From assembly GCF_020177575.1 (NCBI RefSeq), contig NZ_JAHTBK010000001.1, positions 3,550,001-3,614,000 on the forward strand: a DNA stretch of 64,000 nucleotides. Reading direction: 5' to 3'. Source of the DNA: Hasllibacter sp. MH4015 (GTDB lineage: Bacteria > Pseudomonadota > Alphaproteobacteria > Rhodobacterales > Rhodobacteraceae). Positions 33,691-41,647 of this stretch are shown here, piece by piece (within the stretch, counting starts at the first letter, position 1; each line of letters begins with the position of its first letter). Both the position numbers and the translations under genes were made by a program. Under the pieces are notes generated by a model. The model worked only from the letters and a program-made list of their open reading frames with translations. It was not told the DNA's origin and did not search any database.

Positions 33691-35751
33691 ATGTTGGTCG
33701 AACACCCCGACACATCCGCGTTGCTGAAATCCACCTTCGGCTTCGATGCCTTCCGCCCCGGCCAGGCGGAGATTGTGGAGGCTGTGGCCTCGGGCAAGAA
33801 CGTGCTCGCGATCATGCCGACCGGCGGCGGCAAATCCCTGTGCTTCCAGTTGCCCGCGCTTCTGCGCGACGGCGTCACCGTCGTGATCTCTCCGCTCATC
33901 GCGCTGATGCGCGACCAGGTCCGCGGCCTGCGCGAAGCGGGGGTGGAGGCGGGCGCGCTGACCTCCGGCAACACGCAAGAGGAAACCGATGCCGTCTGGA
34001 CCGGCCTTGAGGAGGGCACGCTGAAACTTCTCTACATCGCGCCCGAACGCCTCGCTTCCTCCGGCACCGAACGGATGCTGTCCCGCGCGGGCGTCAGCCT
34101 GATCGCCGTGGATGAAGCCCATTGCGTCAGCCAGTGGGGCCACGATTTCCGCCCCGATTACCTGCGCATCGGTGCCCTGCGCCGTGCATTGGGCGTACCG
34201 CTGGCCGCCTTCACCGCGACCGCCGATGCCGAAACACGGGCCGAGATCTGCAATCGCCTGTTCGATGGCGACCCGCCGGAGACGTTCCTGCACGGCTTCG
34301 ACCGCCCGAACCTCTCGCTCGCCTTCGAGGTCAAGAACCAGCCGCGCCAGCAGATCCTCAGCTTCGCCGCCGCGCGCAAAGGGCAATCCGGCATCGTCTA
34401 TTGCGGCACGCGGGCCAAGACCGAAACGCTGGCGCAGGCGCTGCGAGCGGCCGGACACAGCGCCTGCCACTACCACGGCGGGATGGAGGCCGAGGATCGG
34501 CGCATTGTCGAAGGACGCTTCAACACCGAAGACGGCCTCATCGTCTGCGCCACGATCGCCTTCGGGATGGGCGTGGACAAGCCCGACATCCGCTGGGTCG
34601 CCCATGCCGATCTGCCCAAGTCGATCGAGGGCTATTACCAGGAAATCGGCCGCGCGGGCCGCGATGGCGCTCCCGCCGACACGCTGACGCTTTACGGCCC
34701 CGACGATATCCGTTTCCGCCGCCAACAGATCGACGAAGGCCTCGCGCCGCCGGACCGCAAGTCGGCCGATCACGGGCGGCTCAACGCGCTTCTCGGGTTG
34801 GCGGAGGCGCAGGGATGCCGCCGCGAAGTGCTGCTGGGCTATTTCGGCGACGATGCCGGTGATTGCGGCAATTGCGACCTGTGTGAGAAACCGCCCGAAC
34901 TCTTCGACGCCTCCGTCGCCGTGCAAAAGGCACTCTCCGCCATGTTGCGCACCGGTGAATATTTCGGCGCGGGCCATTTGATCGACGTGCTCCTGGGCGC
35001 GGAGAATGACAAGATTCGCCAGCGCGGCCACGATCGCCTGACGGTCTACGGGATCGGAACCGAGTTCGACAAACGCGGCTGGCAGGCCGTGTTCCGCCAG
35101 ATGATGGGCCGCGACCTGATCCGCCCCGACGCCGAACGCCACGGGGCCTTCCGCATGACCGACGTCGCGCGCCCGATCCTGCGCGGTGAGGCGTCGATCA
35201 CGCTCCGCCGCGACACGATCACCAAGGCCCCCCGCCGCCCCGCCGTGAAGATGCTCGTCTCCGAAGAAGACGCGCCGCTGATGTCCGCGCTCAAGGCCAA
35301 GCGCCGGGCGCTGGCGGAAGAGGCGCGCGTGCCGGCCTATGTCATCTTCACCGACAAGACCCTGATCGAGATGGCGGAAAAGCGCCCCGATACGCTGGAC
35401 GCGATGGCGCGGATCTCCGGCGTCGGCGCGACGAAACTGGAACGCTACGGCGCGGCCTTTTTGCAGGTCATCACCGGCGATGCGCCCGACCCCCTCCACC
35501 CCGCGCGCCGCGCCCTTGCGGGACGGGAGGCGGGGGATGTCTTCGACCGGCTGATGGAAGTGCAGCAGGAGTTGATGCGCGGCGATGACGGGGCGGGCAA
35601 ATACCTCTCCGTCACCCATTCCACCCTGCGCAAGATCGCGGAACGCAAGCCCGGCTCCCTCGATGACATGGCGCGGATCAACGGGATGGGCGACCGGCAG
35701 GTGGACCGCTTCGGCGAAGCGTTCCTCGATGTGCTGCGTGAGGCTGGATAA
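33691..35751 (+). CDS. recQ: ATP-dependent DNA helicase RecQ with two HRDC-like repeats
   Basis: This 686-residue 3'-5' helicase for recombination and fork repair contains Walker A MPTGGGKS (about 42-49), the DEAH box (about 141-144), motif VI QEIGRAGRDG and a zinc cluster of C376, C392, C395 and C398. A winged helix follows (about 400-510). The C-terminus has an HRDC domain (about 528-595, with TLIEMAEKRPDTLDAMARIS) and a second HRDC-like repeat (about 615-685, TLRKIAERKPGSLDDMARIN). E. coli RecQ (about 610 residues) has a single HRDC, so the protein is longer here. A weak ribosome site precedes the ATG. Confidence 0.95.
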   Translation: MLVEHPDTSALLKSTFGFDAFRPGQAEIVEAVASGKNVLAIMPTGGGKSLCFQLPALLRDGVTVVISPLIALMRDQVRGLREAGVEAGALTSGNTQEETDAVWTGLEEGTLKLLYIAPERLASSGTERMLSRAGVSLIAVDEAHCVSQWGHDFRPDYLRIGALRRALGVPLAAFTATADAETRAEICNRLFDGDPPETFLHGFDRPNLSLAFEVKNQPRQQILSFAAARKGQSGIVYCGTRAKTETLAQALRAAGHSACHYHGGMEAEDRRIVEGRFNTEDGLIVCATIAFGMGVDKPDIRWVAHADLPKSIEGYYQEIGRAGRDGAPADTLTLYGPDDIRFRRQQIDEGLAPPDRKSADHGRLNALLGLAEAQGCRREVLLGYFGDDAGDCGNCDLCEKPPELFDASVAVQKALSAMLRTGEYFGAGHLIDVLLGAENDKIRQRGHDRLTVYGIGTEFDKRGWQAVFRQMMGRDLIRPDAERHGAFRMTDVARPILRGEASITLRRDTITKAPRRPAVKMLVSEEDAPLMSALKAKRRALAEEARVPAYVIFTDKTLIEMAEKRPDTLDAMARISGVGATKLERYGAAFLQVITGDAPDPLHPARRALAGREAGDVFDRLMEVQQELMRGDDGAGKYLSVTHSTLRKIAERKPGSLDDMARINGMGDRQVDRFGEAFLDVLREAG

Positions 35752-35794
35752 GCGCGCGCCGCCCCTTACATCTGCCCGAACAGGAGGACCCGCC

Positions 35795-36571
35795 ATGCTG
35801 ACCGTGATTTCCCCCGCCAAGCGCCTCGACTGGACGGCGCGCGACGTGCAGACGACGATGCCCGCGTTCCAAGACGATGCCGTGACGCTGGCGCGGGCGG
35901 CCAAGCAGCTCAGCCAGAAGGACCTGCGCAAGCTGATGGATATCAGCGCGGACCTGGCCAAGCTCAATGCCGACCGGTTCAAGGTGTTCGAGGACGCGCC
36001 CGAGGGCGAGCGCCCCGCCGCCCTGGCCTTCGCGGGCGACACCTATATGGGGTTGGAGGCCGCGTCGCTGGATGCCGACACGATGGATTATGCCCAGGAT
36101 CACCTGCGCATCCTGTCCGGGCTCTACGGCCTCCTGCGCCCGCTCGACGCGATCCGGCCCTACCGGCTGGAAATGGGAAGCCGTCTGAAAACCCGCAAAG
36201 GTCCATCGCTGTATGCCTATTGGGGCCCGCGCTTGGCCGAGGCGCTGTCCGAACACGCGCGCGCAATCGGAACCGACACGCTCGTGAACTGCGCCTCCGT
36301 CGAATATTTCAGCGCCGTCGACGAACGCGCCCTCACCCTCGACATCGTCACCCCGCAATTTTTCGAGGACAAGCCGGGCGGCCCCAAGATCGTCAGCTTC
36401 TTCGCCAAGAAAGCGCGCGGCGCGATGGCCCGCTTCATCCTCGAACGCCGACTGACGACACCCGATCAGATCCTCGATTTCGACATCGGCGGCTACACCC
36501 ACGTCCCCGACCTCAGCGCGCCGGGCAAACCCGCCTTCCTCCGTGCCGAGGCCGCCTCCGCCGCCGCCTGA
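35795..36571 (+). CDS. yaaA: Peroxide stress protein YaaA (DUF328)
   Basis: This 258-residue protein has YaaA motifs: the start MLTVISPAKRLDW, then LAFAGDTYMGLEA, LRILSGLYGLLRPLDAIRPY, LEMGSRLKTRKG and SVEYFSAVDERAL. In E. coli YaaA lowers intracellular free iron during peroxide stress and binds DNA. It follows recQ by 43 bases with an AGGAGG Shine-Dalgarno, so the two are probably co-transcribed. The 3' side holds a GC-hairpin element and an inverted-repeat-rich gap. Confidence 0.94.
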   Translation: MLTVISPAKRLDWTARDVQTTMPAFQDDAVTLARAAKQLSQKDLRKLMDISADLAKLNADRFKVFEDAPEGERPAALAFAGDTYMGLEAASLDADTMDYAQDHLRILSGLYGLLRPLDAIRPYRLEMGSRLKTRKGPSLYAYWGPRLAEALSEHARAIGTDTLVNCASVEYFSAVDERALTLDIVTPQFFEDKPGGPKIVSFFAKKARGAMARFILERRLTTPDQILDFDIGGYTHVPDLSAPGKPAFLRAEAASAAA

Positions 36572-36594
36572 CACCACGCCCTGTCTTCCATGTG

Positions 36595-36655
36595 CCAAAA
36601 ATATGCCGGGGGGAGCTTGCGGTCCTTAAGGGCCGCAGGCGGGGGCAGCGCCCCC
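36595..36655 (+). repeat. Intergenic GC-hairpin element, copy 2
   Basis: CCAAAAATATGCCGGGGGGA is followed by a hairpin TGCGGTCC-TTAA-GGGCCGCA (36618-36637) and the GGGGGC-AGC-GCCCCC hairpin (36641-36655). This repeats the architecture of the element at 8125-8185, with the final 15 bases identical and the first hairpin compensated rather than conserved in sequence. It lies shortly after the yaaA stop. Confidence 0.6.
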
Positions 36656-36682
36656 ATGCGGATTAAGAAATGGTAAACGCAA

Positions 36683-36770
36683 TCACGATTGTACCGTGAA
36701 ATCAGAGGGATAACCCCCGGTTGCACGCGTGCAACCCTGCGAGGAGAGCCGCAAGGCTCGACGAGGGGGG
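36683..36770. repeat. Cluster of inverted repeats with a perfect 18-base palindrome
   Basis: Three inverted repeats lie side by side in the gap between convergent yaaA and the DUF1244 gene: TCACG-N7-CGTGA (36683-36699), a perfect palindrome GGTTGCACGCGTGCAACC (36719-36736), and GAGCC-GCAA-GGCTC (36746-36759) with a GNRA tetraloop. CCCCC at 36714-36718 can pair with the G run at 36764-36770, enclosing the last two. No reading frame is evident. It could be a structured RNA or protein-binding DNA. Confidence 0.5.
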
Positions 36771-36773
36771 GCC

Positions 36774-37070
36774 TCAGTGCTCCGGCTTCGATGCCTCGAA
36801 CTTAGCCTTCTGGTCGTCGCTCGCCTCGGTCTGGTATTTCGCCTTCCACTCCGAATACGGCATCCCGTAGACGACCTCCCGCGCGGCCTCCTTGTCCATC
36901 TCCAGCCCCCGCGCGGCGGCCTCTTCCTGGTACCAGCGGCTCAGGCAGTTCCGACAGAACCCGGTCAGGTTCATCATGTCGATATTCTGCACGTCGCGGC
37001 GTTCATCCAAATGCGCCAGCAACCGCCGGAACGCGGCGGCTTCCAACTCGGTCTTCGTCGGCTCGTCCAT
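36774..37070 (-). CDS. DUF1244 family protein
   Basis: This 98-residue cytoplasmic protein is the DUF1244 family: FRRLLAHLDERRDVQNIDMM, NLTGFCRNCLSRWYQEEA and EVVYGMPYSEWKAKYQTEAS. The CxxC pair in FCRNCLSRW could bind metal. The family is common in alphaproteobacteria and has no assigned function. The start at 37070 is chosen because it starts the conserved region; the N-formylglutamate amidohydrolase gene is 25 bases upstream on the same strand. Confidence 0.9.
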   Translation of the reverse strand: MDEPTKTELEAAAFRRLLAHLDERRDVQNIDMMNLTGFCRNCLSRWYQEEAAARGLEMDKEAAREVVYGMPYSEWKAKYQTEASDDQKAKFEASKPEH

Positions 37071-37095
37071 CGGCACTCTCCCCATATGCTTCGTG

Positions 37096-37845
37096 TCACA
37101 GGTCGGCATGGACCCGCGCCGCGTCAAGAAGCGTGGCAAGCCGTTTGCCCCACGCCTCCTGCGCCTCCGCCGTCTCGATCAGGTCGTTGCGGACCTCGAT
37201 GAGCACGTGAAGGCGGCCCGGCTGCACCCCGTGCCGGTCCATCGCATCCCCGGGCAGGTGGCCGGAATAGGGCTCGTTGTCACCCACGCACAGATCGGGC
37301 TCCGCGTTCAGCCGCGCCAGAAGCGGATAGGCCAGCCGCGTGTCCCCGGCATAAAGCACGGCCACGTCCCACGGCCTCGGCGCGCGCCCCCTGAATTGCC
37401 GCGTGAAGCTGTGGATCGCCACGAGGATCGGATCGTCCCGCCCCTCGATCAGGCCCCGAAGCGCCGCGTGGTAGGGCCGGTGGAACCGGTTCAACCGCCG
37501 CTCGATCTCCGCCGCGCTCGCCCCGCGATTCGCCGGAATGATGGAGCCGTCGTAGATCTGCATCAGGAGGGTCGGATCATCTTCCCCCCGGTTCGGGTCG
37601 ATCACCAGCCGCGAAAACCGCGACAGGGCCACCGGCGCGTCCAGGGCATCGGCCAGCGCGCGGGCGACCCCCGCCGCCCCGACATCATAGGCGATGTGCC
37701 GCGCCATGTCGGCGGGCGGCAGGCCCAGATCGCCGTCCGCCACGTCCCCGGGCACGCGGTTGGAGGCGTGATCGCAGGTGATCACCCAGCGCCCCTTGCG
37801 GTCCGCCCCGATCACTTCGACCGCGTCGCTGTTCTCAACACTCAT
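37096..37845 (-). CDS. N-formylglutamate amidohydrolase family protein
   Basis: This 249-residue protein is of the N-formylglutamate deformylase family that releases glutamate in one histidine degradation route. Motifs include WVITCDHASNRVPG at the N-terminus, DVGAAGVARALADALDAPV, LSRFSRLVIDPNR and AIHSFTRQFRG, with the conserved metal-binding His and Glu residues. No hut genes surround it, so it may act on other N-acyl amino acids. The start at 37845 is chosen since it puts the conserved block near the N-terminus. The DUF1244 gene follows. Confidence 0.9.
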   Translation of the reverse strand: MSVENSDAVEVIGADRKGRWVITCDHASNRVPGDVADGDLGLPPADMARHIAYDVGAAGVARALADALDAPVALSRFSRLVIDPNRGEDDPTLLMQIYDGSIIPANRGASAAEIERRLNRFHRPYHAALRGLIEGRDDPILVAIHSFTRQFRGRAPRPWDVAVLYAGDTRLAYPLLARLNAEPDLCVGDNEPYSGHLPGDAMDRHGVQPGRLHVLIEVRNDLIETAEAQEAWGKRLATLLDAARVHADL

Positions 37846-37998
37846 GTGGTCCGCATCCCCAATTTCCCGTCCTGACGTAAATGGCGCTGATCCCGTTGGC
37901 CAGAGCGGTAGCCGGTTGTTTGGCCCGGTTTTTTGGGTCAATAGGGGGCGGCGCGCGCTTTGGTAGCGCAAACACCGGCGACAAGGGGACCTGAACAC

Positions 37999-39447
37999 AT
38001 GAAACGCGATCGCAACGTCAAAATCGTGGCCACCCTCGGGCCGGCCTCAAACGACTACGACATGATCCGCGCGTTGCATGAGGCCGGGGCAGACGTGTTC
38101 CGCCTGAACATGTCCCACGGCGACCATTCCGAGATCGCGCAGCGCCACGCCTGGATCCGCCAGATCGAGGTTGATCTGGGTCGTCCCATCGCGATCCTCG
38201 CCGACCTTCAGGGGCCAAAACTGCGCTGCGGCGTGTTTGACAATGACGAGGGGTACGATCTGGAGGTGGGCGCCGCATTCCGTTTCGATCTGGACGATGC
38301 GCCGGGCGATCAGACCCGCGTGCAATTGCCCCATACCGAGATTTTCGAGGCGTTGGAGCCCGGCGCAACCCTTCTGGTCAATGACGGCAAGATTCGCGTC
38401 AAGGTGCTCGACAACGGCAAGGATTTCGCGAATTGCGAGGTTCTGGCGGGGGGCCGCATCTCCAACCGCAAGGGTGTGAACGTGCCCGACGTGGTGCTGC
38501 CCTTGGCCGCCCTGTCGGACAAGGACCGCAAGGACCTGGAATTCGTGTGCGAATTGGGCGTCGACTGGCTCGCGCTCAGCTTCGTGCAACGCCGCGAGGA
38601 CGTGGAGGAGGCGCGCGACCTCGCCAAGGGCCGCGCCGCGATTCTGTCGAAGATCGAAAAGCCCGCCGCCGTGGCGAATTTCGATGAAATCCTGGATGCG
38701 TCCGACGGCATCATGGTCGCACGCGGCGACCTGGGGGTGGAACTGCCGGTGCAGAACGTGCCGCCGATCCAGAAACGCCTGGTCCGCAAGTGCCGCAACG
38801 TGGCCAAACCGGTGATCGTGGCGACCCAGATGCTGGAATCGATGATCGAGTCGCCCATGCCGACCCGGGCCGAGGTCTCGGACGTGGCCGCCGCCATCTA
38901 CGAGGGCGCGGATGCGGTGATGCTCAGCGCGGAATCGGCGGCCGGTGATTTCCCGATCGAGGCCGTGACCACGATGAACAACGTAGCGGTGGAGGTGGAA
39001 AACGACCCCACCTATCGCAATATCATCGAAGCCTCCCGCGGGGGAGAGAAGGAGACCGTCGCCGATGCCATCGTGTCCGCCGCGCGCGAGATTGCGGAGA
39101 CGACGAATATCAAGGTGATCTGCTGCTTCTCGGAAAGCGGGAGCACTGCGGCCCTGACGGCCCGCGAACGGCCCAATGTGCCGATCCTGGCCCTGACGTC
39201 CCGTCAGGCCACGGCGCGGCGTCTATGCCTGACCTGGGGCTGCCATTGCGTGAAGGTCGGGGCGGTCGGGCGCTTCAAGGAGGCGGTCGTGAACGCGGTC
39301 CGCGCCGCCACGGAAGAGAAGCTGGCCGATACGACCGACCTGATCGTCGTGACGGCGGGCGTGCCGTTCGGGCAATCGGGCTCCACCAACATCCTGCGGA
39401 TCGCGCCTTGTGACGAAAGACTGATCTACGCGTCCGAGCTGGAATAG
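37999..39447 (+). CDS. pyk: Pyruvate kinase
   Basis: This 482-residue glycolytic enzyme converts PEP and ADP to pyruvate and ATP. It begins KRDRNVKIVATLGPAS, followed by DVFRLNMSHGDHSE, AILADLQGPKLRCG, the catalytic Lys region ILSKIEKPAAV, IMVARGDLGVELP and the signature ATQMLESMIESPMPTRAEVS. The C-terminal allosteric domain ends near AGVPFGQSGSTNILRI. The start codon at 37999 is after a GGGGAC site. The next small gene begins immediately after its stop. Confidence 0.97.
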   Translation: MKRDRNVKIVATLGPASNDYDMIRALHEAGADVFRLNMSHGDHSEIAQRHAWIRQIEVDLGRPIAILADLQGPKLRCGVFDNDEGYDLEVGAAFRFDLDDAPGDQTRVQLPHTEIFEALEPGATLLVNDGKIRVKVLDNGKDFANCEVLAGGRISNRKGVNVPDVVLPLAALSDKDRKDLEFVCELGVDWLALSFVQRREDVEEARDLAKGRAAILSKIEKPAAVANFDEILDASDGIMVARGDLGVELPVQNVPPIQKRLVRKCRNVAKPVIVATQMLESMIESPMPTRAEVSDVAAAIYEGADAVMLSAESAAGDFPIEAVTTMNNVAVEVENDPTYRNIIEASRGGEKETVADAIVSAAREIAETTNIKVICCFSESGSTAALTARERPNVPILALTSRQATARRLCLTWGCHCVKVGAVGRFKEAVVNAVRAATEEKLADTTDLIVVTAGVPFGQSGSTNILRIAPCDERLIYASELE

Positions 39448-39678
39448 GTGGAGGTCACGCCGGATATCCTTCTGGTGATCGCCACGATTGTCGGAATCTT
39501 CTCGTTCTCTTCCATCGTGGCGGGATGGACGGTGCGGCGCTGGCCGATCTTGGCGCTGATCTCGTTCCTGATCGCGGCGGGCCTTTTTGCCTATGTGCAT
39601 GTGGAACTGACCGACGGCATCGTGCCCCTCGACATTCCCAATGCGTTTATCACGGTCGCGGCGCGTATCCTGAACTGA
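39448..39678 (+). CDS. Small membrane protein downstream of pyk
   Basis: This 76-residue protein has two hydrophobic helices (ILLVIATIVGIFSFSSIVAG and WPILALISFLIAAGLFAYV) and a short C-terminal tail. The start is a GTG directly abutting the pyk stop codon, a coupling arrangement; a Shine-Dalgarno lies inside the end of pyk. I recognise no family, but it has a plausible membrane topology and high third-position GC, so it is likely real. Confidence 0.65.
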   Translation: MEVTPDILLVIATIVGIFSFSSIVAGWTVRRWPILALISFLIAAGLFAYVHVELTDGIVPLDIPNAFITVAARILN

Positions 39679-39691
39679 GCGGACCAGCGCG

Positions 39692-40294
39692 TTACAGCAC
39701 CCGGTAGATCAGCCAGGCCACCCCGGCATAGGGCACGAGGCCCAGGACGATCACCACGCCGTCCCGGGACAGCATCCCAAGGGCCAGGATCGCCACGCCG
39801 ATGCCGACGACCGAGGATGAAAACGGCACGAATTCCAGCGCGGGCATCATCAGGCCGGACACCAGGCACACCAGTTGCGGTATGAAGATCAACGGTCGGT
39901 GCGACACGATGCGAAATCGCTGCGCCGTGCGCGCGTCGATCCACACCGCGATCGGGCGCAGGCGAGTGAAGGCGGCCTTGAGGCGCTTTCCGGTGATCTG
40001 GCGGGCGAGAATCCAGTCCGGCAACCACAGGTGCCGCCGCCGCGCCAGCATCTGGGCAGACACGAGCGCGATGAAAATCCCCATCACCGACGAAAATAGC
40101 GGTATCCCGCTGAGCGGCGTGGCCACCGCGATGGCCGGCAGAAGCAGAACCGGCGTGAAACTGGCCCGCCCGAAGGATTGCAAGATGGTGCGGATATCCG
40201 TCACCTCGTCTCGGGCAGCGTCCAGCACCCGGTCGATGATCTCTGGCAGGGAGGCGGGCGGCGTTTCGTCCCGGGAAGGGTGCAGTTCACTCAT
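39692..40294 (-). CDS. ExoD-family exopolysaccharide synthesis protein
   Basis: This 200-residue inner-membrane protein resembles ExoD of Rhizobium, needed for exopolysaccharide production and nodule invasion. The core is [40 protein letters not shown], and a set of C-terminal helices ([32 protein letters not shown]). The start at 40294 puts the family core after a 40-residue cytoplasmic head. It converges on the small gene after pyk and diverges from rpmI. Confidence 0.88.
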   Translation of the reverse strand: MSELHPSRDETPPASLPEIIDRVLDAARDEVTDIRTILQSFGRASFTPVLLLPAIAVATPLSGIPLFSSVMGIFIALVSAQMLARRRHLWLPDWILARQITGKRLKAAFTRLRPIAVWIDARTAQRFRIVSHRPLIFIPQLVCLVSGLMMPALEFVPFSSSVVGIGVAILALGMLSRDGVVIVLGLVPYAGVAWLIYRVL

Positions 40295-40354
40295 CCACCG
40301 GCACCTATGCGGTGCGGCGCGGTTCATCAAGTGGTCCGATGCGACGCTTGCCCC

Positions 40355-40383
40355 TTGCCAGTTGGGACAATTGGCTTTATGCG
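40355..40383 (+). promoter_or_regulatory. Candidate promoter of rpmI-rplT
   Basis: TTGCCA at 40355-40360, a 17-base spacer and TATGCG at 40378-40383. It would give a leader of about 70 bases, the place where ribosomal protein autoregulation normally acts. The -35 matches consensus at five of six positions, the -10 at three. Confidence 0.4.
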
Positions 40384-40462
40384 GCACCTCTCTAACGGTG
40401 CGTCCGGCCTAAAACGGCATGCCGCTGCGCGCCTGAACCACTCGAAGATCAAGGAGTTGGAA

Positions 40463-40663
40463 ATGCCGAAGATGAAGACGAAGTCGAGCGCCAAGAAGCG
40501 CTTCAAAGTGACGGGCACCGGCAAGGTGCTGGCAGGTCAGGCCGGGAAACGGCACGGGATGATCAAGCGGTCGAACAAGTTCCTCCGCAACGCACGCGGG
40601 ACGCAGGAATTGTCTGCCCCCGATGCGAAGATCGTCAAATCCTACATGCCCTACGACCGCTAA
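40463..40663 (+). CDS. rpmI: 50S ribosomal protein L35
   Basis: This 66-residue basic ribosomal protein has the standard L35 sequence: [20 protein letters not shown], then [17 protein letters not shown]. An AAGGAG site lies 9 bases before the ATG. It is followed 12 bases later by rplT, the common rpmI-rplT pair. The infC gene that precedes this pair in many bacteria is absent immediately upstream, where exoD lies divergently instead. Confidence 0.98.
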   Translation: MPKMKTKSSAKKRFKVTGTGKVLAGQAGKRHGMIKRSNKFLRNARGTQELSAPDAKIVKSYMPYDR

Positions 40664-40675
40664 GGAGGCCCGGAT

Positions 40676-41035
40676 ATGTCCCGTACCAAAGGTGGAACCG
40701 TCACTCACCGTCGCCACAAGAAAGTTCTTGATGCGGCCAAAGGCTATTACGGCTCGCGCTCGCGGAATTTCCGCACGGCGACGCAGGCTGTCGACAAGGC
40801 TAACCAATACGCCACGCGCGACCGCAAGGCCCGCAAGCGTCAGTTCCGCGCGCTGTGGATTCAGCGGATCAACGCCGCCGTCCGCGCCCATGATGAGGCG
40901 CTGACCTATTCGCGCTTCATCAACGGTCTGGCGAAAGCCGGGATCGAGGTGGATCGCAAGGTCCTCGCCGATCTGGCCGTGCACGAGCCCGATGCGTTCG
41001 GCGCCATCGTGGATCAGGCCAAGGCCGCTCTCTGA
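40676..41035 (+). CDS. rplT: 50S ribosomal protein L20
   Basis: This 119-residue early-assembly 50S protein has the L20 motifs [38 protein letters not shown], and [20 protein letters not shown]. In other bacteria L20 also represses its operon by binding its leader RNA. It is followed by a strong terminator. Confidence 0.98.
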   Translation: MSRTKGGTVTHRRHKKVLDAAKGYYGSRSRNFRTATQAVDKANQYATRDRKARKRQFRALWIQRINAAVRAHDEALTYSRFINGLAKAGIEVDRKVLADLAVHEPDAFGAIVDQAKAAL

Positions 41036-41063
41036 GCCTTCGGCCAACGCCATTTGAAGTTTG

Positions 41064-41104
41064 AAACCCGCAAGTGCCTGCCTGGCCTTGCGGGTTTTCC
41101 TTTT
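41064..41104 (+). terminator. Rho-independent terminator of rpmI-rplT
   Basis: An 11-base stem AAACCCGCAAG/CTTGCGGGTTT (41064-41074 with 41087-41097), a 12-base loop, and TTCCTTTT. It lies 29 bases past the rplT stop. Confidence 0.9.
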
Positions 41105-41114
41105 GCGCCCGATA

Positions 41115-41150
41115 CGAAAAAGGCCCCGTCGCCATGCAGCGCGGGGCCTT
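41115..41150 (-). terminator. Rho-independent terminator of the OmpA gene pair
   Basis: Read on the minus strand, AAGGCCCCG pairs with CGGGGCCTT (41142-41150 with 41120-41128) and is followed by a T-rich tract (TTTTTC, plus-strand 41115-41120). It ends the minus-strand transcript whose last gene stops at 41174, and sits back to back with the rplT terminator. Confidence 0.82.
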
Positions 41151-41173
41151 CGTCAATTCCGTTGCAGGGGCGC

Positions 41174-41632
41174 TCAGGCGATGGAGCGTGTGTCCGGTTC
41201 CGCCCGAAGGGTCGGTCGCGGCGTGGTGCCGAGGTCGGGCTCGATCACCGCGCCGAAATCGTCCACGGCCCCGACCCGTTGCAGGTAGGCATTCGCCTGG
41301 TCCTGAAGCGGTTGGTCCGCAAGACCCTGGGCCGCGGCGGACAGATCCACCTCGCTTGCCGGGTAACCTTCGAACAACGCCGTCTCGTAGCGGTTCACGC
41401 GGTCGCGGGACCGGGCGAGGTCATCGTGCGCCACGGCCAGCTCCTCCGTCAGGCGGGCCACATCCTTGTGCGCCTGCTTGCCGTCCCGCTGCGCACGCGC
41501 CAGGCGGGATTGGTAGGCGAGAACGCGGTTGGCGATGGTGGCGGTGAAATGCGCACGCGCCAGAAGGTAGCCGCCAAGACCGGCGCATCCGATCAGCAGG
41601 ACGACCAGAAAAAGGTTCATCAACAGGGGCAT
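41174..41632 (-). CDS. Membrane-anchored coiled-coil protein
   Basis: This 152-residue protein has a single N-terminal membrane helix (LFLVVLLIGCAGLGGYLLA), then a charged coiled-coil (LARAQRDGKQAHKDVARLTE, ELAVAHDDLARSRDRVNRYE) and a less structured tail. It is unrecognised. It follows the OmpA-family gene by 15 bases and is in the same operon, suggesting a partner role in the envelope. Confidence 0.72.
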   Translation of the reverse strand: MPLLMNLFLVVLLIGCAGLGGYLLARAHFTATIANRVLAYQSRLARAQRDGKQAHKDVARLTEELAVAHDDLARSRDRVNRYETALFEGYPASEVDLSAAAQGLADQPLQDQANAYLQRVGAVDDFGAVIEPDLGTTPRPTLRAEPDTRSIA

Positions 41633-41647
41633 GAAATCGTCCTTCGC

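Noticed and set aside
33628-36042. An 804-codon minus-strand frame opposite recQ and yaaA
   Set aside because: The plus-strand genes have clear catalytic motifs; the antisense product shows no domain and is an effect of high GC.
36663-36677. CtrA-like site TTAA-N7-TAAA
   Set aside because: One mismatch to TTAA-N7-TTAA, and it does not precede a gene start; it lies within a convergent gap.
40295-40462. Possible missing infC before rpmI
   Set aside because: The gap contains no initiation factor 3 sequence; infC is simply elsewhere in many Rhodobacterales.
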